64,000 nt of DNA from Opitutus sp. GAS368. Its GTDB lineage: Bacteria; Verrucomicrobiota; Verrucomicrobiia; Opitutales; Opitutaceae. Below are positions 38,091-47,131 of this stretch, one piece after another. Position numbers and translations under genes: made by a program. Positions within the stretch are counted from its first letter, which is position 1. Every line of letters starts with the position of its first letter. The notes beneath the pieces were generated by a model. It was not told where the DNA came from. It saw only the letters and a list, made by a program, of their open reading frames with translations, and searched no databases. The stretch lies in NCBI GenBank assembly GCA_945906965.1, contig CAMDRP010000003.1:17938-81937 (forward strand), given 5' to 3'.

Positions 38091-39266
38091 TCAAGCGAGG
38101 CCACGGGCGCGGAGCGCGGCGAGCGTCCAATCGTATTCGCCCACGAGTTGATCTTCGATGCTCACGCGCAACGCGGGCGGGAGCACTTCCCACGTGTAGG
38201 TTTCCATTTCGGCGTGTTGGCAAGCGGTCGGATGCGCCTGCATCCAATCCAGCGCACCGAGCAGATGGTCCCGCGTGTCGCCAAACGGCGCGCCGGGCGC
38301 GGCGTGCAGCGGCAGATGAAAATGAACGCGCCACTCATCGTCAGGCTGCACGGGCGCGGCGTCGGCGAGCGCATCAGGCAAATCAACGTAGCGGCGGCGA
38401 ACGATGCCGGTGGCGGGGGAGCCCACGACGACTTGGTGGAGATACGTCGGCTCGACGAAAGCGGCGAGCGCGGCGCGGCCGGCGGCATCGGGCTTCACGC
38501 GGAGCGCGGAGCTGAGGTGAATTTTACTTAGGCGCAGGCCGGCGACGACGAGGCGGTCGAGCGCGACGGGCGCGGATTCAAATTCCACGCCGAGGTGGCA
38601 ACAATCGTAGTTCACGCCAACGCGGCGGAGCAGTCCCTCGGCATCAACGGCACGATCGCTCGTGCGCCAGGCGTTGAAAAAATCCACGGTCTCGGGTGTC
38701 GTCTCGAACGTGCAGCACGGTTCCGGCTCGAGCCCGAGGTGTAGGTCGCGGCCGGTGCGTTCGGAAAGTTCGGCAATGGTGCGGCCGATGGCGGTGACGT
38801 TGGCGAAAATCGCGGCGCGGCGCGCGGGGTCGTCTTGGGTCCAGGCTTTGAACGAGCCCGGTACGGTGCTCACGCTACCGGAGACGCCCGCGGGGACAAG
38901 TTGCGCGATGAGCGCGAAAAGGCGTTGCGTGTACGCGAGGCGCTCGGGCGTGGACCAATCCGGCGCGTAGACCTGCTCCTTCACGCGCGTGCCGTGGAAG
39001 CTGCCGTAGGGAAATCCATTAATCGTGAAAACGTAGCAGTCGTGCTCGTCCAGCCAGTGGCGGAAGGCGGTGAGCGCGGCCGGTTGCGCGAGTTCTTCGG
39101 CCGCGCGGGCGCCGAGCCGCAGACCGATCGCGTAAGCTCGACCGGCGGCGACGCGGCGGCGAACGACAAGCGTGTGGCGCTCAAGAGTGTCAAACGTCTG
39201 CGCCCACGTTTCGCCGCGGTGGACGTTGGTGCAGTAGGCGAGATGCAGGCCGTGGTTGAGTTGCAT
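38091..39266 (-). CDS. eboE: EboE, metabolite traffic protein (TIM-barrel, xylose-isomerase-like)
   Basis: Sugar-isomerase-like TIM-barrel protein specific to ebo clusters. It has 391 residues. The start at 39266 (MQLNHGLHLAYCTNVHRGETW) reproduces the characteristic EboE opening; twelve extra in-frame residues upstream overlap eboB and are unlikely. Metal-site style motifs are LGLEPEPCCTFE (near 187), NYDCCHLGVEFE (near 230) and LSKIHLSSALRVK. Cytoplasmic. It starts 8 bases after the eboB stop. The enzymatic reaction is not known; in cyanobacteria the cluster is tied to moving a secondary metabolite precursor out of the cytoplasm. Confidence 0.88.
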   Translation of the reverse strand: MQLNHGLHLAYCTNVHRGETWAQTFDTLERHTLVVRRRVAAGRAYAIGLRLGARAAEELAQPAALTAFRHWLDEHDCYVFTINGFPYGSFHGTRVKEQVYAPDWSTPERLAYTQRLFALIAQLVPAGVSGSVSTVPGSFKAWTQDDPARRAAIFANVTAIGRTIAELSERTGRDLHLGLEPEPCCTFETTPETVDFFNAWRTSDRAVDAEGLLRRVGVNYDCCHLGVEFESAPVALDRLVVAGLRLSKIHLSSALRVKPDAAGRAALAAFVEPTYLHQVVVGSPATGIVRRRYVDLPDALADAAPVQPDDEWRVHFHLPLHAAPGAPFGDTRDHLLGALDWMQAHPTACQHAEMETYTWEVLPPALRVSIEDQLVGEYDWTLAALRARGLA

Positions 39267-39274
39267 CCGACGAA

Positions 39275-40081
39275 TCAAGCGCCGAGGCGAAACTTCGGGC
39301 ACTGCGAGAGGAAGCGCACGGGGTTTTGGTAAAGCACGTGATCGACGTACGCGGCGGTGTGGCCGCGGCGGCGCATTTCAAAAGCGGCCTTCGGGACGGC
39401 GAGCGGATCACTCACGCCCCAGTCGCAGGCGGAGTTGAGCCAGATGCGGTCGTGGCCGGAGGTTTCCAACATATCCACCGCGCGGGGCGGCGAGGATTTG
39501 GAATCGGGATAAAGTGTGATGCCGGCCCAGAAACCGCGGTCGAGGACGAGGTTAACCGTGTGTTCTTCGACGTGGTCGATGATAACGCGTTCGGGTTTCA
39601 CGCCCGGATGCGAGCGGAGCAAATCGACGATCAAGCGCGTGCCTTTGAGTTTGTCCTCGAGGTGGGGCGTGTGGACGAGAATGAGCTGATTGTATTTCAC
39701 CGCGAGCTCGACGTGTTGCTCGAAGACCTTGAGCTCGTTGCGCGTGTTGCGATTGAGGCCGATCTCGCCGATGCCGAGGACGTTGGGCTTCGTCAGGAAT
39801 TCCGGGATCATCGCGAGGACATCCGCCGCGAGGGCGAGGTCTTCGGCTTCCTTCGGGTTGATGCACAACCAGGCGAAATGGGGGAGGAGAAATTTCGCCG
39901 CGCGGGCCGGTTCGTACTCGGTGATCTGGCGGAAATAATCGCGAAAACCGTCAACCGAGCTGCGATCAAAGCCGGCCCAAAACGCGGGTTCACAGACGGC
40001 GACGCAACCGGCCGTGACCATGGCCTGATAGTCGTCGGTGGTGCGGCTCACCATATGACCGTGGGGCTCGATGTAGCGCAT
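39275..40081 (-). CDS. eboB: EboB, TatD-family hydrolase
   Basis: TatD-like metal-dependent hydrolase of ebo clusters. It has 268 residues. The start at 40081 ([21 protein letters not shown]) puts the first metal motif HxH at residues 7-9; longer in-frame readings run through the upstream small gene and are not credible. Further metal-site segments are [36 protein letters not shown] and [11 protein letters not shown], the last with the final Asp ligand. Coupled to eboE by an 8-base gap and 10 bases behind the small leading gene. Confidence 0.9.
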   Translation of the reverse strand: MRYIEPHGHMVSRTTDDYQAMVTAGCVAVCEPAFWAGFDRSSVDGFRDYFRQITEYEPARAAKFLLPHFAWLCINPKEAEDLALAADVLAMIPEFLTKPNVLGIGEIGLNRNTRNELKVFEQHVELAVKYNQLILVHTPHLEDKLKGTRLIVDLLRSHPGVKPERVIIDHVEEHTVNLVLDRGFWAGITLYPDSKSSPPRAVDMLETSGHDRIWLNSACDWGVSDPLAVPKAAFEMRRRGHTAAYVDHVLYQNPVRFLSQCPKFRLGA

Positions 40082-40091
40082 GGTCGGAGAA

Positions 40092-40424
40092 TTATTTAGC
40101 CCGCTTAGGGGACGACGGTTTTTGCCACGCACCGAGGGCGGCTTGGCCCGAAGTGATGACGTCGGGCTGCGTGGTAGGATCGCTGAGTTGCTCGAGGATG
40201 CGGCGCGCACGGGCAGGTTGGCCGTCGACGAGAATTTTGGCGGCTTGGCGCAGGGCGGCGCAGCGGAAGTCGCCCGCGGCGCCATAGCGTTCGACGCGGT
40301 CAAGGAACGCCGCGACCTCGATGAGCTTGGCCCGCACCGGCACGAAACTATGATCCACGACGGCGCGTTGCGCGGCGAGGGCGGGCAAGCGACCCGAGGT
40401 GCGGGAAGGGCGTGGCTTGGTCAT
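40092..40424 (-). CDS. small protein leading the ebo cluster, function unknown
   Basis: A 110-residue protein 10 bases upstream of eboB on the same strand, so first gene of the operon. It holds the position eboA has in other clusters, but is only about half the length I would expect of EboA and I cannot confirm the match, so no symbol is given. The middle ([47 protein letters not shown]) is a well-formed helical protein; the ends are Lys/Arg/Pro-rich. No signal peptide or membrane segment. A co-translated helper for the ebo enzymes is a reasonable guess only. Confidence 0.7.
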   Translation of the reverse strand: MTKPRPSRTSGRLPALAAQRAVVDHSFVPVRAKLIEVAAFLDRVERYGAAGDFRCAALRQAAKILVDGQPARARRILEQLSDPTTQPDVITSGQAALGAWQKPSSPKRAK

Positions 40425-40475
40425 ACGAGGAAGAAGTTAAAAGCCTAAAGGCGACAGGTCGGTCAAAGTAAACTC

Positions 40476-40506
40476 CGGGCGCGCCGGAAATCAACCGGCG
40501 CGCCCG
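40476..40506 (-). terminator. strong hairpin between the GMC operon and the ebo cluster
   Basis: CGGGCGCGCCGG (40476-40487) pairs perfectly with CCGGCGCGCCCG (40495-40506) around a 7-base loop. It lies 12 bases past the stop of the subunit-3 gene on the minus strand; the bases beyond (GAGTTTACTTT) are only moderately T-rich. It probably separates the GMC and ebo transcripts. Confidence 0.55.
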
Positions 40507-40517
40507 CCGGCCTGAGC

Positions 40518-41177
40518 TCAGGCGAGGCCGAGGTGTTTGAGCGCGGCGGGCGTGGGTCCCTCGTAGGTGACGGTGGGGACGTTGCCGACGTAGCCGAGGT
40601 CTTTCATGCCTTCGGGCGTGGTATAAAAACCGCCCGAGGTGAGGTCGCGGAATTTATTAAAAAAGAGCGCGGCAGTTTTGAACTCGGGCTTGGCCTTCGG
40701 GACGTAGCAGATGTCGTCGCAGAGGGCGCGTTGTTGGCCAGCGATGAGATTGGAGAAGTCATTACCGAAGCGTTTCTGGGATTCGGCGTCGATCCAGACG
40801 AGGCCGTCGAGGATGAGGGCGCGGTCTTTGTCATGGCCGGGATAGGGCGCGCTGATCCATTCGTCGATGAAGTCGGGCACACCGACAGCGGAGGCCGCGG
40901 GGGATTTCGCGTCAGCGGGGATGATGACGTCGCAGAGCGCGGTGGCGGTGCGGCGTTGACCGGCGGTAAAGGTGAGGGCCCAGAAATCGCCGGGTTTGTA
41001 GATTTTGTTGAGCTCGGGATCGGTGCCGTAGCCGACGGCGGCCTTGGTCGTAGCGGTGTCGGTACCGGCAGCGCCGGCTCGGTCCATGATGGCGATCGAA
41101 GCGGCGGCGGTCAGCATCCACTTGATGGCGGTGCGGCGATCCAGACGGGACCGCAGGGAAGAATCGGACGGGATCAT
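40518..41177 (-). CDS. gluconate 2-dehydrogenase subunit 3-like, Tat-exported
   Basis: Small subunit partner of membrane-associated GMC sugar dehydrogenases. It has 219 residues with a Tat signal: twin Arg in SRLDRRTAIKWM, then a hydrophobic stretch (LTAAASIAIMDRAGA). The mature part contains FTAGQRRTATALCDVIIPADAKSP near residues 70-93, the conserved start of the gluconate 2-dehydrogenase subunit 3 family, and IDEWISAPYPG. It begins one base after the GMC subunit ends; in characterised enzymes this subunit carries the flavoprotein through the Tat pathway. No cytochrome c subunit is adjacent. Confidence 0.88.
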   Translation of the reverse strand: MIPSDSSLRSRLDRRTAIKWMLTAAASIAIMDRAGAAGTDTATTKAAVGYGTDPELNKIYKPGDFWALTFTAGQRRTATALCDVIIPADAKSPAASAVGVPDFIDEWISAPYPGHDKDRALILDGLVWIDAESQKRFGNDFSNLIAGQQRALCDDICYVPKAKPEFKTAALFFNKFRDLTSGGFYTTPEGMKDLGYVGNVPTVTYEGPTPAALKHLGLA

Positions 41178-41178
41178 G

Positions 41179-42978
41179 TTAGAGGTTTCCTTTCTTCATT
41201 TCGGCGAGGAGGTAATCGCTGGCGCGCCAGGCGAGCGCCATGATGGTGAGCGTGGGATTCTTGTCGGCGTTACTGGCAAAGGGGCCGCCGTCGTTGACGA
41301 AGATGTTTTTAACATCCCAGGTCTGGCCCCATTGGTTGGTGACGGATTTCTTGGGGTCGGCGCCCATGATGGTGCCGCCGACTTCGTGGATGATCTTGCC
41401 GCCGGGCTCGATGGCTTGGAGGCCGGTGGCGTCGAGCTTGTTGGGTTTGCCGCCCATGGCGGTGATGATCTCGGCAAACGTGCGCTGCATGTGCGCGGCT
41501 TGGCGCGTCTCGTGGTCAGACCATTTCCAGTGGAAACGCAGGACGGGCGTGCCCCATTTGTCTTTCACGGTGGGGTCGAGGTCGCAGTAGGAATCGGCGT
41601 TAGGGATCATTTCGCCGCGACCGGCGAAGCTGACGAAGGTGCCGTAATAGCGGCGGGCATCTTCTTTGAATTTGCGGCCGTAGCTGCCTTCGGTGAGACC
41701 GGCGACAGCCGTGGCGGCGCCAAGGCCGGGCATGCTGCGACCCGTTTGGAACTCGATGTGGTAGCCGCGAGCGAAGTCGAGTTTACCGGCTTTTTGTTCC
41801 TGATAGAGCCACCACGGGACATACATGTGGGCACCACCGGCGCCGTCCTCGTTGTGGGCGGGCATGTTTTCGAGGAGCGGGATTTGACCGCCGAGGCGCG
41901 CGCCCACGGTGTCCATGATGTATTTGCCGACGAGGCCGCTGGAGTTGGCGAGGCCGTTGGGGTAGCGCGGGGATTTGGAATTGAGCAGAATGCGCACGGA
42001 CTCGGCGGAGCTCGCCGCGAGGACAACGACGCGGGCTTTCAACGCGTGGGCTTCGCCGGTGACGCGGTCGATGTAGATAACGCCGGTGGCCTTGCCGTTT
42101 TCGTCCATGGTGATCTCGCGCACCATGGCATTGGGCAGGATATCGAGGTTGCCCGTGGCGAGGGCGGGCGGGAGATGGACGGTGGTGGATTGGTAGTTGG
42201 CCTTGATCGAGCAACCGCGGCCGCACTGCGTCGCCCAGAAACACGCGGCGCGATCGCGCATGGCCTGTGCGAGGATGCGTTGGGCGGTGGGATTCTGAGG
42301 GTGCAGTTTCGCGGGGATGCGCTCGGCGTCTTGCTTCACGCTGAGAACGGCGCGGTGAATCGGGATGACAGGCAGGCCGAGTTTCTTGGCGCGTTTTTGC
42401 GCGAGGAGTTCGCCGGCGCGGGCCTTGGGCGGAGGCAGAAGCACGCCTTCGCTAGAATTGGGGGTGTTTTCGAGGCCTTCGTTGGAGCCGTAGACGCCGA
42501 TGAGCATCTCGACTTTATCGTAGTAGGGCGCGACGTCTTCGTAGCTGATGGGCCAGTCGAGGCCGAGCCCATCGCGGGAGTAAGGTTTGAAATCGTAGGG
42601 GCCGTTGCGCAGGGAGATGCGGCCCCAGTGGTTGGTGCGACCACCGAGCATGCGCGCGCGCCACCACCAAAATTGGCGCGTAGGATCGCTCGATGCGCTC
42701 GTGTAGGGCTCCCCTGGAACCTGCCAACCGCCGTCGACCGTGGAGTCATGAAAACCGAAAGGTTTATCCACCGTGCTCGAGCCGGCGAGTGGCGCTTGGC
42801 CGTTGGTCTGAAACATCGCGGTTTCTTTGACCGGGTCGTAGTTGCGCCCGGCTTCGAGCATGAGAACTTTCACACCCTCCATCGCGAGCGTGTAGGCCGT
42901 CTGGCCGCCACCGGCACCGGAACCGACGACGATCACATCATAAGTGGGCTGAGTCTTACTGGCAGTGATGATGGGCAT
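41179..42978 (-). CDS. GMC family oxidoreductase (sugar/alcohol dehydrogenase flavoprotein)
   Basis: FAD enzyme of the glucose-methanol-choline family, gluconate/sorbitol dehydrogenase branch, which oxidises sugars or alcohols and passes electrons to the respiratory chain. It has 599 residues. The FAD motif VVGSGAGGGQTAYTLAMEG is at about residues 18-36; the GMC C-terminal domain shows HEVGGTIMGADP, with the catalytic His, and NADKNPTLTIMALAWRA. It has no signal peptide of its own, consistent with co-export by the Tat-carrying subunit-3 protein encoded next. It follows cstA by 42 bases. Exact substrate unknown. Confidence 0.92.
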   Translation of the reverse strand: MPIITASKTQPTYDVIVVGSGAGGGQTAYTLAMEGVKVLMLEAGRNYDPVKETAMFQTNGQAPLAGSSTVDKPFGFHDSTVDGGWQVPGEPYTSASSDPTRQFWWWRARMLGGRTNHWGRISLRNGPYDFKPYSRDGLGLDWPISYEDVAPYYDKVEMLIGVYGSNEGLENTPNSSEGVLLPPPKARAGELLAQKRAKKLGLPVIPIHRAVLSVKQDAERIPAKLHPQNPTAQRILAQAMRDRAACFWATQCGRGCSIKANYQSTTVHLPPALATGNLDILPNAMVREITMDENGKATGVIYIDRVTGEAHALKARVVVLAASSAESVRILLNSKSPRYPNGLANSSGLVGKYIMDTVGARLGGQIPLLENMPAHNEDGAGGAHMYVPWWLYQEQKAGKLDFARGYHIEFQTGRSMPGLGAATAVAGLTEGSYGRKFKEDARRYYGTFVSFAGRGEMIPNADSYCDLDPTVKDKWGTPVLRFHWKWSDHETRQAAHMQRTFAEIITAMGGKPNKLDATGLQAIEPGGKIIHEVGGTIMGADPKKSVTNQWGQTWDVKNIFVNDGGPFASNADKNPTLTIMALAWRASDYLLAEMKKGNL

Positions 42979-43020
42979 GGGGAAAGAAAGACGAAGGGAG
43001 CGAGAAACGGTTGGAGGAAA

Positions 43021-45090
43021 TCAGGAATTGGCGGGCTTGAGCGCGACGTAAGGGTCTTCACGCAAAACGAGATTTTTGCGGCCGATGAGGATCTGCCACC
43101 ACACGCGGGCGTTGGCCGCGAGGACGAGCGTCACCAGCACGAGAAACGCGCCCGTGACAGCGGCGTTGATCTGGTTGTTTAGCAGCAGCGTCTGCCACAT
43201 TTTCATCTCGGCGGGCGTGCCGCCGGCGGCGATCTTGGCTTCGAAGCTGCGCGCGATCGCGAGGAAGCCGACGGGCGCGGGACTAAAAATTTTCATGAGG
43301 CCGGCGGTGGAGGTCACGGCGAGCAGCCAGACCAGCGGTAGCGTGGTGACCCAAGCGTAGCGGGCGCGGCCCATCTTGAGCAGCACCGTCGTGCCGAGCG
43401 CGAGCGCGACAACGGCGAGGAGTTGGTTGGCCACGCCGAAGATCGGCCAGAGCGAATTGATGCCACCGAGCGGATCGACGACGCCCTGGTAAAGGAACCA
43501 GCCCCACGCGCTAACAAAGGCCACCGTGGCGATAAAATTACCCAGCGTTGATTTCGTTTCCCCAAGTGGCTTCCACAAATAGCCGAGCAAATCTTGCACG
43601 ATAAACCGCCCCACCCGCGTGCCGGCATCGATCGCCGTCAAAATAAACAGTGCCTCAAACATGATCGCGAAATGATACCAGAGGGCGAGGGCGGCCTTGC
43701 TGCCGAGCACGCCCGCAAACATGTGCGCCATACCCACGGCAAACGTCGGCGCGCCACCGGTGCGGCCGACCATGGTTTTCTCGCCGACGCTCGAGGCGAG
43801 GTCGGCCATCTGCGCCTCCGTCACCGGAAAACCGAGCGCCGTAACTTTCGCCACAACGGCCGCGGGTTCGCCTTTCATATTAATCGCGAAGTATTCGCCG
43901 GGGGCCATCGCGCACGCCGCGATGAGCGCCATAATGCCAACGCACATTTCGGTGATCATCGCCCCGTAGCCGACGACGCGGATGTGATTCTCGCGGGCGA
44001 GTAATTTCGAAGTCGTACCCGAAGAAATAATCGAATGAAATCCCGAGAGCGCCGCGCACGCGATGGTGATGAAGCAGAACGGAAACACCGGACCCGCAAA
44101 CACCGGCCCCGTACCGTCGATGAACTGGGTGACGGCCGGCATCTGGAGCGTTGGCGCGAGCACCGCGATCGCGATCCCGAGCGCGACGACCGTGCCGATT
44201 TTCATAAACGTGCTGAGGTAGTCGCGTGGAGCGAGGAGGATCCAGACCGGCAACACGGAGGCGATCACTGCATAGATCATGATACCCCACGCGAGCGTCG
44301 TGCCATTCAGCGTGAGCCAATGTTCGAGGCGCGTGCCGGGGAGAAATTGCCCACCCCAGACTGCCAACAATAAGGCCACCAAGCCCGCCGCACTGATCCA
44401 AATTAATTTCGCGCCTTCATGCGTACCGCGCATCGCCAATCCCATGAGGACCGCGATCGGCATCGTCGCCAAAATCGTGAACAGGCCCCACGGACTCTCC
44501 GCGAGGGCATTGACCACGACCAACGAAAGCACCGCCAACAGGATCACCATGATCCCCAAAATACTGATCAATGCGACGATCCCAGCAAAAGGCCCGACCT
44601 CGTCGCGGACCATCTGCCCGAGCGATTTACCGCCGCGCCGCACCGAGCAAAACATAATCATACTATCGTGCACCGCGCCGCCGAGGGTCGCGCCGATTAA
44701 TATCCACAACATCCCCGGCAAATAACCAAATTGCGCCGCGAGCACGGGCCCGACCAACGGCCCTGGCCCCGCGATCGCCGCGAAATGATGCCCAAAAACG
44801 ACCCACTGGTTCGTCTTCACGTAGTCCTTACCGTCGCCCTTGGTCTCGGCCGGCGTGGCCCGCATTTCGTCGAGGGTAAATACCTTCGCCATGAGCCACG
44901 CCGAGTGAAACCGATAGGAGATAGCAAACGTGCAGAGCGCCGCGACGACCATCCACAGGGCGTTGAGCGGCTCGCCGCGCGACCAGGCGAGCACACCTAC
45001 GCAAGTGGCGCCGGTGGCGGCGACCAAAGTCCAGCCAAGAATACGCAGCGGGGTAAGAGACGGTGAAACAGGGGCAGCGGTAAAGCTCAT
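43021..45090 (-). CDS. cstA: carbon starvation protein CstA family peptide/pyruvate transporter
   Basis: Large polytopic membrane transporter; E. coli relatives (CstA, BtsT) take up peptides or pyruvate. It has 689 residues with about 16-18 membrane helices. I prefer the ATG at 45090 (MSFTAAPVSPS) because it gives the normal family N-terminus (compare RGEPLNALWMVVA, VFGHHFAAIAGPGPLVGPVLAAQ); an ATG at 45111 is an alternative, and the longer reading to 45255 is not supported. First gene of a probable minus-strand unit with the GMC pair. A dead LuxR-type HTH sequence lies just upstream. Confidence 0.93.
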   Translation of the reverse strand: MSFTAAPVSPSLTPLRILGWTLVAATGATCVGVLAWSRGEPLNALWMVVAALCTFAISYRFHSAWLMAKVFTLDEMRATPAETKGDGKDYVKTNQWVVFGHHFAAIAGPGPLVGPVLAAQFGYLPGMLWILIGATLGGAVHDSMIMFCSVRRGGKSLGQMVRDEVGPFAGIVALISILGIMVILLAVLSLVVVNALAESPWGLFTILATMPIAVLMGLAMRGTHEGAKLIWISAAGLVALLLAVWGGQFLPGTRLEHWLTLNGTTLAWGIMIYAVIASVLPVWILLAPRDYLSTFMKIGTVVALGIAIAVLAPTLQMPAVTQFIDGTGPVFAGPVFPFCFITIACAALSGFHSIISSGTTSKLLARENHIRVVGYGAMITEMCVGIMALIAACAMAPGEYFAINMKGEPAAVVAKVTALGFPVTEAQMADLASSVGEKTMVGRTGGAPTFAVGMAHMFAGVLGSKAALALWYHFAIMFEALFILTAIDAGTRVGRFIVQDLLGYLWKPLGETKSTLGNFIATVAFVSAWGWFLYQGVVDPLGGINSLWPIFGVANQLLAVVALALGTTVLLKMGRARYAWVTTLPLVWLLAVTSTAGLMKIFSPAPVGFLAIARSFEAKIAAGGTPAEMKMWQTLLLNNQINAAVTGAFLVLVTLVLAANARVWWQILIGRKNLVLREDPYVALKPANS

Positions 45091-45142
45091 AGGGGGAACA
45101 AAGGGTGCCATCAGCGTGTGAGCGACCAAGTCCAGTGCAAGC

Positions 45143-45363
45143 TCACGAAAGAATTTGGCGAGAAATCTTGGGACCGCGCCGCCGCCCCCACTTAGACATC
45201 TGGATGATGCCACGGCGGATCGCTTCGGCCGTGGCCTGAGCGCGATCAGGCACATTTAATTACTTTAGAATGTGGCTGACGTGGCGTTTCACGATGTCCT
45301 CGGAAATACCTAAGGTGGCGGCGAATTACTGGTTGGCGCCTTTGGCCTAGATCGTCACAGAAA
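45143..45363 (-). pseudogene. degraded LuxR/NarL-type DNA-binding domain
   Basis: On the minus strand the frame ending at TGA 45143-45145 reads, upstream to downstream, AKGANQ-stop-FAATLGISEDIVKRHVSHILK-stop-LNVPDRAQATAEAIRRGIIQMSK. This is the complete LuxR-type helix-turn-helix of a response regulator (compare LGISEDTVKRHVSHI and LNVPDRAQA), broken by TAA at two places and preceded by a further in-frame TAG. The stops fall at normally conserved positions, so single-base decay is likely. No receiver domain remains upstream; a phosphatase gene starts at 45416 on the other strand. Confidence 0.75.
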
Positions 45364-45415
45364 ATTCACTTTAACCATGGTGCAATTACACCCAATCGTC
45401 GTAAGTATTTAGGAA

Positions 45416-47032
45416 ATGCCATACAACCGACCCCTTGCCCTCGTCGTCGCCCTTCTGAGCGTCAGCGTCGTCTTAGCGCACGAGACCCCGTCATCCGCCT
45501 GGAAACCGACCCTCTACGCCGACCAACTGGCCCACGCCCCCACCCCGCTGCCCGACCGCGTGGTCCTGACTTGGGCCGGCGATCCGGCGACCACACAAGC
45601 CGTCACTTGGCGCACCGCGACAAGCGTCGAACGCGCGCTCGCCCAACTCGCCCCCGCGGCCGATAACGCCAAACTCCGCGCCACCGATTTTCCAGCCCGC
45701 ACCGAGGATTTCACCTCCGATCTCAGTTCCGCCCATTACCACTCAGTCAACTTCACCGGCCTCACCCCCGACACCCTCTACGCCTACCGCGTCGGCGATG
45801 GCGCCAACTGGTCCGAGTGGTATCACTTCCGCACCGCGAAAGCCGGCCCCGGCCCCTTCACCTTTGTCTACTTCGGTGACGCGCAGAACGACATCAAGAC
45901 CCACTGGTCCCGCGTCTTCCGCGAAGCCTTTCGCGATGCGCCCCGCGCCGCCTTCACGCTCCACGCCGGCGATCTCATCAACCGCGCTAACCGCGACGCC
46001 GAGTGGGGCGAATGGTTCGGCGCCCCCGCCTGGGTCAACGCCTCCGTTCCGGTCTTCCCCACGCCGGGCAACCACGAATTTTTCAGCGCCGGCGCCAGCC
46101 CCGAGTCCGAGCGTCGCTGGACCAAGCGCGACGGCACCGCCCTTGAGGTAAAGATCTCGCCCACCATCGACAAAACCGCCGGCGTAACCCGCGTTGTCGC
46201 TACCGCCGCCGATGGACGTTCCACCCTCATCATTCTCGACAACAAAGAACTCATCGCGTCCGTCGACGCCGCGTTCACGGAACTCACCGGTTGGAAACCC
46301 GCCGAGGTCGTCGGCGTCCAGCCCGACAAAAAACCCCTCGAAGACCGTCCGCAAAATCCCGGCGTCCGCACCCTCTCCGCCCACTGGCGCACGCAGTTCA
46401 CCCTCCCCACCGACCAAGGCGCCCCCGCCGGCCTCGAGGAAACCTGCTTTTACACCGACTATCAGGACGCCCGCATCATCTCCCTCGATTCCAACCGCCT
46501 CCAGGCCGAACAGGTCCCGTGGCTCCGCCGCGTCCTCAGCAACAATCCCCGCCGCTGGACCATCGTGACCTTTCACCACCCCATGTTCTCGCCCGCCCGC
46601 AACCGCGACAACCCCGCCCTCCGCGCCGCTTGGAAACCGCTCCTTGACGAGTTCAAGGTCGACCTCGTCCTCACCGGTCACGACCACACCTATGCGCGCA
46701 GCGGTGATGTTTCCGGTAAACCCGCCGTTGTCGGCACCACCAACACCCCAGCCGGTTACAACCAAGCCTACGACCCCGCCATCGGCACCGTCTACGTGGT
46801 CAGCGTCAGCGGACCCAAGATGTATGATATTTCCAACGACGGCTTCGCCGTCCGCACGGGCGAAGATCTCCAGCTCTACCAGATCATCACCGTCGACGGC
46901 GACGAACTGCGCTACACCGCCCGCACCGCCACCAACCGCCTCTACGATGCGTTCACCCTCGAAAAACGCACCGGTCAGCCCAACCGCCTCCGCGAGCAAC
47001 TGCCCGCCGAGCAGCGCCGCCCCAAAAAGTAG
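45416..47032 (+). CDS. secreted purple-acid-phosphatase-like metallophosphoesterase with a PAS-like insert
   Basis: Exported metallophosphatase of 538 residues. A signal peptide covers about 1-21 (VVALLSVSVVLA). An N-terminal fibronectin-like domain (48-140; GLTPDTLYAYRVG) is followed by the catalytic domain with metal motifs FGDAQ (153-157), GDLINR (185-190), GNHE (218-221), FHHPM (386-390) and GHDHTYAR (421-428). Between GNHE and RTQFTLP lies an unusually long segment (about 228-320); within it, residues 267-303 (STLIILDNKELIASV, then AFTELTGWKPAEVVG) look like a PAS core. Its C-terminus has YVVSVSGPKMY, typical of the family. Phosphate scavenging is the likely role. Confidence 0.88.
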   Translation: MPYNRPLALVVALLSVSVVLAHETPSSAWKPTLYADQLAHAPTPLPDRVVLTWAGDPATTQAVTWRTATSVERALAQLAPAADNAKLRATDFPARTEDFTSDLSSAHYHSVNFTGLTPDTLYAYRVGDGANWSEWYHFRTAKAGPGPFTFVYFGDAQNDIKTHWSRVFREAFRDAPRAAFTLHAGDLINRANRDAEWGEWFGAPAWVNASVPVFPTPGNHEFFSAGASPESERRWTKRDGTALEVKISPTIDKTAGVTRVVATAADGRSTLIILDNKELIASVDAAFTELTGWKPAEVVGVQPDKKPLEDRPQNPGVRTLSAHWRTQFTLPTDQGAPAGLEETCFYTDYQDARIISLDSNRLQAEQVPWLRRVLSNNPRRWTIVTFHHPMFSPARNRDNPALRAAWKPLLDEFKVDLVLTGHDHTYARSGDVSGKPAVVGTTNTPAGYNQAYDPAIGTVYVVSVSGPKMYDISNDGFAVRTGEDLQLYQIITVDGDELRYTARTATNRLYDAFTLEKRTGQPNRLREQLPAEQRRPKK

Positions 47033-47131
47033 GCGGAGGCGATCAGCCCGCGCGCGAGGGCTAATCGCGCACGCTTGCACCGCGCGGGCGCCGACTCGAA
47101 GCTCACGGTTCTACTCCCCCCAACCCCAACC

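Noticed and set aside
41044..43182. 712-codon open frame on the plus strand opposite the GMC dehydrogenase
   Set aside because: It mirrors a real high-GC gene; its translation is rich in Gly, Val, Asp and Ala with no domain, and the opposite strand has complete family motifs.
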